Shown here: piece by piece, positions 1-8,431 of the stretch
How positions within the stretch are numbered: position 1 is the stretch's first letter
How the letters are laid out: the number at the start of each line of letters is the position of its first letter
Assembly: GCA_035540495.1 (NCBI GenBank)
Contig: DATLGL010000004.1
Span: 1 to 64,000, forward strand
Length of the DNA stretch: 64,000 nt
Source of the DNA: DASVEG01 sp035540495
GTDB taxonomy: Bacteria; Actinomycetota; Acidimicrobiia; Acidimicrobiales; CADCTF01
Direction of reading: 5' to 3'
Notes under the pieces: model-generated
What the model was told of the DNA's origin: nothing
Database searches by the model: none
What the model saw: only the letters and a program-made list of their open reading frames with translations
Translations under genes and position numbers: made by a program

Positions 1-58
1 GAGCGAACCCGGCGGAGGCGCCGCCGCGGTGGATCAACAACAAGAGACCGGGAGAACC

Positions 59-145
59 CGTGTCCGCCGACCAGGAAATCTCGTGTCCGTCAGCCAGGAC
101 TTTCGTGTCCGCCCACCGGGATTATCCGATGTCCGCTGTCAGCGG
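59..145. repeat. Four imperfect tandem repeats of about 22-23 bp
   Basis: Four successive units begin near 59, 82, 104 and 127. Each starts with C-G-(T)-G-T-C-C-G and the first three continue to a CCAGGA or CCGGGA block. The array lies just before the first believable coding start. It could be degenerate regulator sites or the terminal repeats of an insertion sequence lying to the left of the window. I cannot decide between these. Confidence 0.4.
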
Positions 146-556
146 GTGCACGCTGCGACCGTTGAGGTGTGGCGGGGCCGGCAGCGCACGCGCTGCGCAG
201 CGGTCGTCGAAGGGACGCTCGTCGTCGCGAGGCACCCGGCGCGCTCCAGCGTCCACCTCGTCGTCGAGGCGACTCTCGAGCTCGACCCGCGACCCACCGT
301 CCGGAACGTCGCGTTCGAGTTCCGTTCGTCCTCGATGTCAGGCGACGCCCGAGCAGGGGTCGTTCGCGGTGAGCTCAGCACCGGAACGTCGCGTCGCCGC
401 GTCGAGTTCGACGTCGAGTTCGCGGGCGCTGTCGTCGACTCGCTCGGCCGCGGCCACGCGATCTTCAACGGCGACGTCCCTGTTGATGCCCTCGTTCCTG
501 GGCGGCGCGAGTGGCTCCACCTCGACGTCGACTTCGTCCTACACACCAGCGGCTGA
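146..556 (+). CDS. YceI-like domain protein
   Basis: About 137 residues from a GTG at 146. The frame is open back to a GTG at 29, but the 29-145 stretch is made of short tandem repeats and is probably not coding. The pattern fits a YceI-type lipocalin-like beta barrel: a strand-rich core with LELDPRPTVRNVAFEFRSSS, then RRRVEFDVEFAG and a late GDVPVDAL. No signal peptide is obvious with this start. YceI proteins bind isoprenoid or amphiphilic molecules; no substrate can be inferred here. It is followed after about 50 bases by the alcohol dehydrogenase, and the two could be co-transcribed. The family call is tentative. Confidence 0.45.
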   Translation: MHAATVEVWRGRQRTRCAAVVEGTLVVARHPARSSVHLVVEATLELDPRPTVRNVAFEFRSSSMSGDARAGVVRGELSTGTSRRRVEFDVEFAGAVVDSLGRGHAIFNGDVPVDALVPGRREWLHLDVDFVLHTSG

Positions 557-609
557 GGCGCGCCGCATGCTCCTCCGCCCGCCACCCAGCACGCGGAGAA
601 AGGCTGATC

Positions 610-1626
610 ATGAAGCAGCTCACGCTCGTCGAACCAGGCACGTTGGAATGGCAGGCAGTCGCCGCGCCGGTGGTGTCGTCACCGACGGGTGCCGTCGTTC
701 GTCCCGTCGCCGCGGCGACGTGCGACTTCGATCACCTGCTCGTCTCTGGAGCCATGCCCCTACCGATGCCGATCGCGGTCGGCCACGAGTTCGTGGCCGA
801 GGTCGTCGAGGTCGGCTCCGGAGTCGGTGCTGTGGAAGTGGGCGACGTCGTCGTCGTCTCCTTCCAGGCGTCGTGCGGAACCTGCGACAACTGCCGGCGC
901 GGCCTCACGAGCGCCTGCGGCAACGTGACATGGCTCTCCGCGTACGGCCTGGGGGTCCTGGGCGGCGATCGCGGCGGAGCGATGTCCGACCTCGTCGTGG
1001 TGCCCTGGGCAGACGCGATGTTGCGAAAGCTTCCTCCCTCGATCACCCCACATGACGTCGCGGCCGCGAGCTGCAACATCCCCGACGCGTACCGTGCCGT
1101 GGCGCCCCATCTCGACGAGCGCCCCGGAGCGCAGGTCTTCATCGTCGGAGGCGCGTTCGGGAACATCAGCCACTACAGCGTCCTCATCGCGAAGGCTCTC
1201 GGAGCCGGATCCGTCGACTACTTCAGTCCGGACGCAGAGCAGGCCGCGAAGGCCGAGAGGCTCGGCGCGCGAGTCGTCGGAAGCCCCGTCGAGGTCGCCA
1301 GCGAGACCTACGAGGTCGTCGTCGACAACAGCCAGAACCCGGATCTCCTCGCTCTCGCTGTGCGGGCGGCCGCGTCGGCGGGTGTCGTGACGGCAACCAC
1401 GATGTATCCCGACGCACGCACCCCGGTGCCTCTGATGGACATGTTCGCTCGGTGTGTCACGTTCTCGACGGGGCAGCCGCATGTCGCCGCGCTCCTCGAT
1501 GACGTCCTCGGACTGATCGCGACGGGTCGGCTCGACCCAGCGCAGGTCGTGGACGAGGTGGCGCCGTGGGATGCGGGACCCGACGTGTTCCGGCGAGGCA
1601 GCGGCAAGGCCGTCTGCGTGAGGTGA
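610..1626 (+). CDS. Zinc-dependent medium-chain alcohol dehydrogenase
   Basis: 338 residues from ATG 610, preceded by GGAGAAAGG. It has the medium-chain dehydrogenase layout: an N-terminal GroES-like catalytic domain with GHEF (catalytic zinc site), then a structural zinc cluster with cysteines in CGTCDNCRRG, and a C-terminal nucleotide-binding fold around GAQVFIVGGAFGNIS. The usual GxGxxG is replaced by GGAFGNIS, so nucleotide binding may be atypical. It would oxidise an alcohol or reduce an aldehyde with NAD(P); the substrate is unknown. It is the last chromosomal gene before the left end of the element. 1627-1832 holds no gene that I can support. Confidence 0.8.
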   Translation: MKQLTLVEPGTLEWQAVAAPVVSSPTGAVVRPVAAATCDFDHLLVSGAMPLPMPIAVGHEFVAEVVEVGSGVGAVEVGDVVVVSFQASCGTCDNCRRGLTSACGNVTWLSAYGLGVLGGDRGGAMSDLVVVPWADAMLRKLPPSITPHDVAAASCNIPDAYRAVAPHLDERPGAQVFIVGGAFGNISHYSVLIAKALGAGSVDYFSPDAEQAAKAERLGARVVGSPVEVASETYEVVVDNSQNPDLLALAVRAAASAGVVTATTMYPDARTPVPLMDMFARCVTFSTGQPHVAALLDDVLGLIATGRLDPAQVVDEVAPWDAGPDVFRRGSGKAVCVR

Positions 1627-1832
1627 CCCTCCGGCTCGTGGACTGGTCGCAGGGTCCCGCACGACGAGGCTGCTGACGGATCACTCGCACGCGGACGCGT
1701 CCGCAGCAACTCGCTCGCTCGCTACGGAAGCTCCTCCTGGCGATCGACGACTCCGGACGCTGACGCATCCAGGCGCCGCGGCCGACGGCGGTCCAGCGAG
1801 CGCCGAGCGCTCGTTCTCGGAGCTTCCGCGCA

Positions 1833-1877
1833 GCGCCCTCGGAAGGATTCGAACCTTCGCACCCGGCTCCGGAGGCC
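1833..1877. repeat. attL: 45-bp duplicate of the tRNA-Arg 3' end
   Basis: This 45-bp stretch is identical to 55567-55611, which is the 3' part of tRNA-Arg(CCG) (anticodon stem to 3' end) plus one base. After 1877 the sequence leaves the tRNA. It is the displaced copy made by site-specific integration, so 1833 marks the left edge of the integrated element. Confidence 0.95.
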
Positions 1878-1942
1878 ATGCTCTTTTGTAGGGAACTCCC
1901 AGGTCAGAGCACCTGTCGCAACGCTGTGGTAAGCCTCGTCCC

Positions 1943-3307
1943 ATGGTGGTCCCAAACAGGACGGTCACGGCGCCGCCGGTGCCGGACGTCGCGGTCTATG
2001 GCGTGCAGCAGCGCAAGCGAGACAAACAACACCGTCCGTGGATCGTCCGGTGGTCGGTAGGCCGGCGGCAGCGAAGCAAGTCGTTCAGGACTCGTAACGA
2101 GGCGGAGCGGTACCGTGCCGGCCTCCTCGTAGCGGTGCAGAACGGCCTGTCCTTCGACGCCCAGTCCGGCGAGCCTGCCGCATGGCAGCCGGCGCCCGAG
2201 GACGTTGCCGTCTACCGATGGTCGCAGCAGTGGTTGGCAGAGCAGTGGCCCGAGTGGGCACCGCGCACGCGGGACTCGGCCGTTGAAGCGATCGCTCGCT
2301 TCGTGGCTCTTCTCGCGCGGCCACTGGCGCCCCCGCCGCCCAGCGGGCTCCGGCGTCACCTGATGATGAGCCTTCGCCCCGGCGGGGAGTGCCCTGACCT
2401 GGACGCGGAGCGATGGCTGGAGAAGTGGTCACTGCCATTGAACCAACTCAGCCGACCGTTGCTGGCCTCCGTTGACAGCAGACTCGGCCTGCGCGATGAC
2501 GGCGGCGCGCTCGCGCCCTCTACCGCCTCACGTTTCCGCAAAGTATCTCGCGCGTGCGTCCGACGCGCTGTGGACCTCGGGGTGCTCGACGTGGACCCGT
2601 GGCCACCCCCGCCGAGGGGACGTTCGAAGCGCAAGGCGGCGCGCGTACGCCACACGGTCAACGTCCGAGTTCTGCCTGACCCGTCGACGATGGAGCGCAT
2701 CATCGACGCCCTCGCGTCGTCGCAACCCGCCAGTCGTACGTATCGCGTCATGACTGCCGTCGTGTACTACGCCGGATTACGACCATCCGAGGTGGTAATG
2801 CTCCGACAAGGAGCGTTGGTCCTACCGAAGCGCGGGTGGGGCCGTATCGAGGTCACGGAGGCAGACATCGACTTCGATGTGCCGGGAGAACCAAAGACCG
2901 GACCTCGGTCGGTGCCCATCCCTCCGCAGCTCGTGAAGATCCTTGCCGAGTGGGTTGACGCCCATCAGTTCGGAGCCGGAGACCTTCTCTTCCGGACGCG
3001 GACTGGGCGCCGTCCGGCCAGGTCGAACTGGTCGCGCGCTCTTCAGCGCGCGACCGCGGCCTCCGGCGCCCACCCGATGCGCGTATATGACTGTCGGCAC
3101 GCCGCAGCTACGACCTGGCTCCGGGCGGGTGTCCCGCTTGGCGAAGTGGCCAAGCGACTCGGCCACAGCGTCGAGACGCTTGTCTCGACGTACGTCGGAG
3201 CGCTAGAGGGCGACGAGGTACTCGCGAATGATCGAATTGAACAAGCGCTGACGCCACCGCCGAAGGAGACCGCAAGGAGTCGAAGCAAGATAGAACGGTC
3301 ACCGTGA
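1943..3307 (+). CDS. int: Tyrosine site-specific integrase
   Basis: 454 residues from ATG 1943, 65 bases inside attL and reading inward, the usual place for the integrase of a tRNA-targeted element. An N-terminal arm-binding domain (about 15-60) is followed by a SAM-like core-binding region (about 90-215) and the catalytic domain (240-425). Visible catalytic residues are Arg280 in GLRPSE, Arg385 in YDCRH (box II with Tyr for the first His), His408 in LGHS and the nucleophile Tyr417 in STYVG. It would recombine attP with the tRNA-Arg end and, with Xis, reverse this. It lacks the extra alpha helix region typical of IntI, so I do not call it an integron integrase. Confidence 0.93.
   Translation: MVVPNRTVTAPPVPDVAVYGVQQRKRDKQHRPWIVRWSVGRRQRSKSFRTRNEAERYRAGLLVAVQNGLSFDAQSGEPAAWQPAPEDVAVYRWSQQWLAEQWPEWAPRTRDSAVEAIARFVALLARPLAPPPPSGLRRHLMMSLRPGGECPDLDAERWLEKWSLPLNQLSRPLLASVDSRLGLRDDGGALAPSTASRFRKVSRACVRRAVDLGVLDVDPWPPPPRGRSKRKAARVRHTVNVRVLPDPSTMERIIDALASSQPASRTYRVMTAVVYYAGLRPSEVVMLRQGALVLPKRGWGRIEVTEADIDFDVPGEPKTGPRSVPIPPQLVKILAEWVDAHQFGAGDLLFRTRTGRRPARSNWSRALQRATAASGAHPMRVYDCRHAAATTWLRAGVPLGEVAKRLGHSVETLVSTYVGALEGDEVLANDRIEQALTPPPKETARSRSKIERSP
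1946..1956. promoter_or_regulatory. Candidate integrase arm-type site (left)
   Basis: GTGGTCCCAAA occurs here, 69 bases inside attL and overlapping the int start. It recurs at 55460-55470, with a related GGTCCCAA just before it at 55451-55458, about 100 bases inside attR. Identical short sites flanking the att core on both arms are what an integrase N-terminal domain would bind. The role is inferred. Confidence 0.35.
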
Positions 3308-3317
3308 ATCTGGGCGC

Positions 3318-3349
3318 GCGTTCGGCTCGGCTCGGTTCACGCCGAACGC
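3318..3349 (+). terminator. Hairpin after the integrase gene
   Basis: A perfect 9-bp stem, GCGTTCGGC and GCCGAACGC, has a 14-base loop and starts 10 bases after the int stop. There is no T tract. It may end int transcription. Its arms also resemble the GCCGAAC core of the intergenic repeats, so it could be the first boundary site of the array. Confidence 0.5.
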
Positions 3350-3375
3350 CGATTACGGGCGGTCGATGTCAACGG

Positions 3376-3987
3376 CTAGAGATGAAACCCCGGTGGTTGA
3401 CGGAGGTGAGGTGCGGCGGACTTTGTGGTCCGAACGGCCTGCAGAGTTGGTAGCCACTCATAAAAAAGCTGCTTCGCGGACAAGAGCTCGACGCCGAACT
3501 GGTCAAGCCGGCGCAACCCGTGTTGGTGCGCTGGCCCAGGTGAGAACGTGGCGTCGACGACTACCGCGACGCGGTGACCATGGGCTGCGAGTCCAATTGC
3601 AGAGTGAGCAACGCAGACGTCTGTCTCCATCCCGACGAGGACAGCGGTCTGCCGTCCGAGTGCGGCTACGGCGGCGTGGATGTCGGCCTGGGCTGCAAGG
3701 TCGAAGGTGTGCTTCTCGTAGACTGTTTGAGTTCCCGCCGCAGCGATCACGGCGTCCGCTGGCGGTCCGTTGCGATCGGGGCGCTCTGCGGTGAGGATCG
3801 TCGGGACCTGCAGAGCCCGCGCCAGATGGGTGACCCATACGACGGAGTCGATGAAGGTGGAGAAGATGTCTGGATCGACGTCTGGGCGTTCCCGATAGAA
3901 GCCCGGTTGGGCGTCGATCACCGCGACGAAGCTCTCCGGAGCGCTCAGGAGCGAGGCCGCCACTACGCCGCGTTCTCGATGCGCCAT
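3376..3987 (-). CDS. Isochorismatase-family cysteine hydrolase
   Basis: 203 residues from ATG 3987. The family triad is visible: Asp in VIDAQPGF, Lys in YEKHTF and the nucleophilic Cys in GMETDVCVAHS. The core Rossmann-like fold has near full length. Such enzymes hydrolyse isochorismate, nicotinamide or related amides and ureas; the substrate cannot be told from sequence. The start overlaps the end of the preceding ThiE-DUF402 frame by 25 bases, so the two genes are probably translated from one message. The start was chosen because the reading frame upstream lies inside the neighbour. Confidence 0.8.
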   Translation of the reverse strand: MAHRERGVVAASLLSAPESFVAVIDAQPGFYRERPDVDPDIFSTFIDSVVWVTHLARALQVPTILTAERPDRNGPPADAVIAAAGTQTVYEKHTFDLAAQADIHAAVAALGRQTAVLVGMETDVCVAHSAIGLAAHGHRVAVVVDATFSPGPAHQHGLRRLDQFGVELLSAKQLFYEWLPTLQAVRTTKSAAPHLRQPPGFHL

Positions 3988-5477
3988 CGTCGTTCTCCGT
4001 CGATCAGGAGGTTCGGTCTTGGCCATTCCTGTGGTGGGCGCCAGTCTTGCCAGGCCTCGTTGAACGGCCACGCTCGTCGCTCGACGCGCTCGATCATGCG
4101 CTCGGCCTCTGCTAGGGCGGTGGCTCGTTCAGCCTTGGTCAAGAGCCCGAGGTTGCAGGCGGCCTCGAACTCGTCGCGGTCCTTCCATGCCCACGTGAGG
4201 TCTGGCTCCACCTTGAGGTCCAGGTAGTAATCACCGCGGCACCCGCGCCCGATTGCGATCCCGACCGGCGTGCGCTCGTATGGTGATTGCAGGTTGATGT
4301 ACCACCCGAAGAAACGCCAGTCCGGCCACCAGAACGCCCAGAAAGAGTGGTGCGTGGCGTGCGGATTTAGCGTGAGCACGTGAAACCTGACGGGTCGCTC
4401 CTCAAGCGGCTGCGGCTCGGTGAGTTCGTACACCCGCATCCGCTCGTCGAGTGGGATTGAGGGCCTCCGCGGCATGGTTCCGTCCACCCGAGTGCTTCCG
4501 GCACGGGTGTAGAGCGAGAGATAGCCCTCGCAGTCCTCAGCGACGACCACCGGGAAGGCGGTTATGAGGTGGCCAGCGTAATAATTCTCTTGAACCACGA
4601 CGTCGCCGGGGCTCCACGCAATCGAAGGACTCCAGCACGCCTCGGGCACGCTTGAACTATCGCAAACCGGACGCAGAATCGCACAGCGCGCGTGGCCACG
4701 GAACGCGTGCGCGACGGAGGGAACGCCGGACCGGGGTGCGAGTCCAGCCAGCTCTTGAAAAACTGGGTGTGACAACGGCGAGCGAGTTCTGGCGGAAGCG
4801 AGTGATCGCACTCGCCCCGGGGCGCCGGTCTGGTATGGCTCAGCTCGCTCGCTCGATCTGCTGATGAATTGCGTGGCGAAGTCTCCGGGCGACGACGTAG
4901 GATCGGCGGCTTCCGTTAGCCATCGGACCACGACGAACCTCCGCGCGCCGGCCTCCGCCATCGGGGCGACAGTGTCGGGTCGAACGTTGCCCGTGACGAA
5001 GATCGGCGTAGCGACTCGCGCGGCGGCGTCAGCGACGACCGAGAGCCGCACGGGGTCGCGGGTTGGATGAGTATCGGTGCGCATCACCGGACCGACGGAG
5101 ACATAGTCGACCGGCTGATCTGCAGCCTTTGACAGCTGGGCGCCTCCGCGCGTCGAGAGGCCGATGATGGCGCTGGGGCCAAGGATGCGGCGGGCGAGAC
5201 CAGGCGGAGCGTCGCGCTGTCCGACATGCACGCCGTCGGCGCCAATCTCGAGGGCGAGGTCCGGACGGTCGTTGAGTAGAAACGGGACCCCGAGGTCTTG
5301 GCACACCCGGAAGGCCACACGGCCGCGCTCGACGAGCGAGCGGGGGTCGAGTTGTTTGTCCCGTAGCTGAACGACGTCGACGCCGCCGCGAACGCACGCC
5401 GCAATGAAGCGTTCTAGGTCGGGCCGATCGGGCGTACACAGGTAGAGAACGCGGTTCGTGAGTCGACTCAATGTCAT
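3963..5477 (-). CDS. ThiE/TenI-like domain fused in frame to a DUF402 protein
   Basis: A 504-residue open frame. Residues 1-205 form a thiamine-phosphate synthase/TenI-like TIM barrel (VVQLRDK, LLNDRPDLALEIGADGVHVGQRD, GLSTR). Residues about 205-280 are low-complexity linker resembling translated intergenic DNA. Residues 280-504 match the DUF402/FomD phosphohydrolase-like fold (WSPGDVVVQENYY, GDYYLDLKVEPDLTW). An array boundary (ACGGAACGCGTGCGCGACGG, about 4699-4718) lies within the linker, so this is probably two cassettes joined because the first lost its stop. AGGAGG stands 3 bases before the ATG, and a TTG two codons later is better spaced. Whether one long protein is made is unknown. Confidence 0.7.
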   Translation of the reverse strand: MTLSRLTNRVLYLCTPDRPDLERFIAACVRGGVDVVQLRDKQLDPRSLVERGRVAFRVCQDLGVPFLLNDRPDLALEIGADGVHVGQRDAPPGLARRILGPSAIIGLSTRGGAQLSKAADQPVDYVSVGPVMRTDTHPTRDPVRLSVVADAAARVATPIFVTGNVRPDTVAPMAEAGARRFVVVRWLTEAADPTSSPGDFATQFISRSSERAEPYQTGAPGRVRSLASARTRSPLSHPVFQELAGLAPRSGVPSVAHAFRGHARCAILRPVCDSSSVPEACWSPSIAWSPGDVVVQENYYAGHLITAFPVVVAEDCEGYLSLYTRAGSTRVDGTMPRRPSIPLDERMRVYELTEPQPLEERPVRFHVLTLNPHATHHSFWAFWWPDWRFFGWYINLQSPYERTPVGIAIGRGCRGDYYLDLKVEPDLTWAWKDRDEFEAACNLGLLTKAERATALAEAERMIERVERRAWPFNEAWQDWRPPQEWPRPNLLIDGERRWRIENAA

Positions 5478-5630
5478 CGTCCTCCTACGGCACCCCGACC
5501 AATCAAATCAACTTCGTCGGCCGACACCTCATCAGCCTCGCAGCCGTCAACGAAGTAGCGGTGTGGGATCCGGCGTCGGAGCGCGGCAAAAGCGCCGCAC
5601 GAAAGCGGTCCGACCAGCCGACGGCGCACA

Positions 5631-5663
5631 TACCGACGGGTCCGCGCGCGGTTGTACCGCGAC
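5631..5663 (+). repeat. Array boundary repeat
   Basis: TACCGACGGG core followed after 19 bases by GCGACC. It lies between the ThiE-like gene (minus) and the kinase (plus). Weak copy. Confidence 0.35.
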
Positions 5664-5737
5664 CTATCGCGCTGGAGATGCGTCGCGACGATCTCCGTCG
5701 ACAAGCGAAAAGCGTGCTGCCGTAGCGTCGGCGGTCG

Positions 5738-6514
5738 ATGACGACGCGCACGTCGGTTCAGGGTCTTCTTGAGGAGTTCGTTTCTGCGCTGAATGTTGCC
5801 GGTCTCAGCGCGCAGCTCACGCCCGATCCTGTGCGGGCCGAGGAGATCGTCGCCGCCCTCGCCGAGCCGGCTACAGATCCAGATCACCGGATCGACTGGA
5901 TCGTCATCAACAACCGACGCGTGGACGCCACCGTCGTGTCGGGCGACCGCGAGTGGCGCATCGCGTGTTCGATCGATGGTGAAGGTGTTCACTCGGCGTC
6001 CGCCTTCGCGCGACCGGCTCCCTTCCAGGGCGTCGCCGGCGGTCGTGCCGTGATCATCACCGGTCCCTCGAGCGCTGGAAAGACGACCGTTATGCGGGCT
6101 GTGGTCGACACAGCGCTCACACCGTGGGTGATGTTCGACGAGCTGTTCTTCGGAACGGTGGCCTGGCCGTTCCTGATTTGGCCTGACCAGTCGCCGACCC
6201 TGAGACGCGGGTTCATCGCCGGGATCGCGGCCCTGGCGTCTGCAGGCAATCAGGTCATCCTCACGAGCGGTGCCGCCAGCCCAGAGGAGCTGGACCCAAT
6301 CGTCAGATCCGTCCCGACGGTGATCGTCGGGCTCGACTGCCCGCTGGAGGTCCGGATCGCTCGCCAGCAGGCGCGCGCCGACAGGTGGGGCGGCCTCACC
6401 GAAGAGTCCGACGACTCTCATGCCGGCTGGGTCCTGGACGCCCGTTTCGATACCGACAGACTCTCCTCTCTCGAGGTCGCTGGCGCCATCCTCGAACTCG
6501 TCGGCGAACCGTGA
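5738..6514 (+). CDS. Chloramphenicol-phosphotransferase-like kinase
   Basis: 258 residues from ATG 5738. The C-terminal part (about 100-258) is a P-loop small-molecule kinase: Walker A GPSSAGKTT, then MFDELFFG, and the CPT-type block IVGLDCPLEVRIARQQARAD with a later arginine-rich lid. Chloramphenicol phosphotransferase-like proteins phosphorylate small hydroxylated compounds. The first about 95 residues form an extra domain that I do not recognise. The gene stands alone between two boundary repeats. Antibiotic modification is possible but not shown. Confidence 0.72.
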   Translation: MTTRTSVQGLLEEFVSALNVAGLSAQLTPDPVRAEEIVAALAEPATDPDHRIDWIVINNRRVDATVVSGDREWRIACSIDGEGVHSASAFARPAPFQGVAGGRAVIITGPSSAGKTTVMRAVVDTALTPWVMFDELFFGTVAWPFLIWPDQSPTLRRGFIAGIAALASAGNQVILTSGAASPEELDPIVRSVPTVIVGLDCPLEVRIARQQARADRWGGLTEESDDSHAGWVLDARFDTDRLSSLEVAGAILELVGEP

Positions 6515-6521
6515 CGGCAGC

Positions 6522-6568
6522 CGACCCGAACGACGGCTACGCGCTGTCCGAAGTCGCGACAGATTGCT
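6522..6568 (+). repeat. Array boundary repeat, full copy
   Basis: Core GACCCGAACGACGG, then 16 bases, then GTCGCGACAGATTGC. It starts 8 bases after the stop of the plus-strand kinase and runs up to the end of the minus-strand hydrolase. Confidence 0.65.
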
Positions 6569-6576
6569 CCTGTCGG

Positions 6577-7413
6577 CTACAAGACGTTGGCCGCTCTCCA
6601 GGCTGCGACGACCTGCAAGAACTCCTCTGTCTCCTCCACGTACGGAGTGTGACCCGACCGCTTGAACAGGTGGAGCGTCGCAGCTGGCGGCGCGACTTCG
6701 GCCGTCCATGCGCCCGGCGGAGCGACGAAGTCGTACTCCCCGAACGCCAAGAGCACCGGCTGCTGGAGCCGCCGAAAGAGGCTCTGCCAGTCGACCGCCT
6801 TTCCACTCTCGAAGATTGATGAGACCCAGTTTCCGTTGAGCGTCGCCAGTGCGTCGAGCTCCGTCGGATCGAACTCGAGGTCGTACCACTGGCGGAGTCG
6901 GGATTCCGACTGGAGGCGTGCCCGGTCTTCATCGCTAGTTGCCGCCTCGTGGGCCTTGATGATCTCGTTCGCGCGGCGCCGACGGTCGGGCTCAGCGTGG
7001 CTCTCCCAGTACGCGGCCACGGCTGCTTGATCGGGCGGGAGTGACGATGGCGGGGTCACGGCGATGACACCGCTGCAGGCTTCGGTCGATGCCGCTGCGA
7101 ACGCAAGGCAGCCGTTCATCGAATGGCCGAAGAGGACGGGCTTCTCGCCGATGCGCTCGACCACATCGTGCACGGCGTCCACTACCGCATCGATGGTTGA
7201 GGCGCCGGCCGGGGAAACGGCACTTCCTCCGCCGGGCAGCTCGACGAGATTGACCGTGAACAGGTCGCAGAGTTCGGCGGGTAGCGCGGCAACCATCCAC
7301 TCGGCCATGGGCGTGATCACGAGGAGCGCCGTCTCGGCTTGGCCCGCCTTCGACAAACGGATCTCGCCGACCCGCGTCTCGACCGTCGCTGCGGTGTGCA
7401 CCTGTAGCGCCAT
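6577..7413 (-). CDS. Alpha/beta-hydrolase fold protein
   Basis: 278 residues from ATG 7413; the frame extends upstream but only through a boundary repeat. The nucleophile elbow GHSMNG, the late Asp in GEYDF and the terminal His in KRSGHTPYVEE give a complete Ser-Asp-His set. The protein lacks a signal peptide, so it is cytoplasmic. Family members are esterases, thioesterases or C-C hydrolases; the substrate is unknown. A boundary repeat lies on each side. It has no operon partner. Confidence 0.8.
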   Translation of the reverse strand: MALQVHTAATVETRVGEIRLSKAGQAETALLVITPMAEWMVAALPAELCDLFTVNLVELPGGGSAVSPAGASTIDAVVDAVHDVVERIGEKPVLFGHSMNGCLAFAAASTEACSGVIAVTPPSSLPPDQAAVAAYWESHAEPDRRRRANEIIKAHEAATSDEDRARLQSESRLRQWYDLEFDPTELDALATLNGNWVSSIFESGKAVDWQSLFRRLQQPVLLAFGEYDFVAPPGAWTAEVAPPAATLHLFKRSGHTPYVEETEEFLQVVAAWRAANVL

Positions 7414-7489
7414 GTGCTCGAGCCAAGCACGCTCGCCGAGCTGACGGCGAGCAGAGTGCCTGCCTGGCGGTCGCTCGCGAACGCCATCC

Positions 7490-7534
7490 GACCGGAACGA
7501 CGGATAGTGGCCGTCAAGAGGGCGCGACGGAACC
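7490..7534 (+). repeat. Array boundary repeat, full copy
   Basis: Core GACCGGAACGACGG, 18 bases, then GCGCGACGGAAC. It overlaps the last codons and stop of the minus-strand nucleotidyltransferase gene (stop at 7514), so the C terminus of that protein is encoded by the repeat. Confidence 0.65.
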
Positions 7535-8320
7535 CCGCAGTCCAGCCCCATCGATCCACTCCGCGAACTCGTCGGCGGCTTCGAGCTGCGGTCGAGGGTC
7601 CGACCGCTCCGACCACACCCGGTCGTACAACGAGATCGCTTCAGAGGGGATGCCGAGGTGCTGCATCACTCGGCGAACCCACTTCAGCCCGGGGTAGTAG
7701 TGCCCATGGACGGCGAACAGCGCGACGAGCTGCACGGCGATCGACTGGGCAAGCACGTACGCGAAGACGAGGTGGTCACCGCGGTCCGCCGCCTTCGCGA
7801 GCTCGGTCTTGGCATATGCCCAGTCATTGCGTGCCCGCCGGCACGCTTCTGCCACCGCGGTCTCGGGCACCGATGCGGTCGCTTGTCGGTAGCCGGCGGC
7901 GGCGCCGTCCTCATCGACGACGACCGAGCCTCGGAGAAACCCTGATCGCACCTGGAGCGTGGTGAGGTCGTTCGCGAGCCGTCGCCCATCAGCGTCCGCA
8001 GCCATCCGGCGCGCAAAGGCGTCGCCAGCGTGGTGACCGAGGTTGAACTCCTGGTCGTGCCGCCACAGCCGATCGATCGCGAGGTCCGAGGCGTCGTAGG
8101 TGAACAACTCCACCGAGGGATCGTCGTGAAGTTCGCTGAGCCATGTCCGCTGCAGCGGGATGTCGTGTTGCCACACGACAACGACGTCGAGGTCGGCTTC
8201 CTCAGTGAATCCCGAGGCCAGCGATCCCTGGACGTAGCAGAGGTGCACGTCGCCATGCGCTTGGAGGACGGGCAGGACATCGCTGCGAAGCAGCTCCAGC
8301 GATCGCGCCAGCGCGTTCAT
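7514..8320 (-). CDS. Nucleotidyltransferase-fold protein
   Basis: 268 residues from ATG 8320. The polymerase-beta-type nucleotidyltransferase motif is clear: VQGSLASGFTEEADLDVVVVW, i.e. GS followed by DxD. A helical C-terminal domain follows. Proteins of this plan include aminoglycoside adenylyltransferases and other small-molecule nucleotidyltransferases, and here the substrate is unknown. CAGAAT lies 9 bases before the start on the coding strand, fitting a near-leaderless promoter. Its last residues are encoded in a boundary repeat. Confidence 0.72.
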   Translation of the reverse strand: MNALARSLELLRSDVLPVLQAHGDVHLCYVQGSLASGFTEEADLDVVVVWQHDIPLQRTWLSELHDDPSVELFTYDASDLAIDRLWRHDQEFNLGHHAGDAFARRMAADADGRRLANDLTTLQVRSGFLRGSVVVDEDGAAAGYRQATASVPETAVAEACRRARNDWAYAKTELAKAADRGDHLVFAYVLAQSIAVQLVALFAVHGHYYPGLKWVRRVMQHLGIPSEAISLYDRVWSERSDPRPQLEAADEFAEWIDGAGLRGSVAPS

Positions 8321-8431
8321 CGGTACAGCATTCTGATCCGGTGGTCCGGTCGCAAACCCTCAGCGTCAACGGTGGCTGCCGAACGCGACACATCGAGGCT
8401 CGGCGCGCGTGTGGCACAGATGCCCGCGCGG

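Noticed and set aside
1681..1968. Minus-strand frame across attL
   Set aside because: It runs through the tRNA-derived repeat and the integrase start region; composition is that of a shadow frame.
1943..3307. Integron integrase (IntI) driving the array
   Set aside because: The protein is longer than IntI, has an arm-binding N terminus and no IntI-specific extra helix segment, and sits beside a tRNA att core as ICE integrases do.
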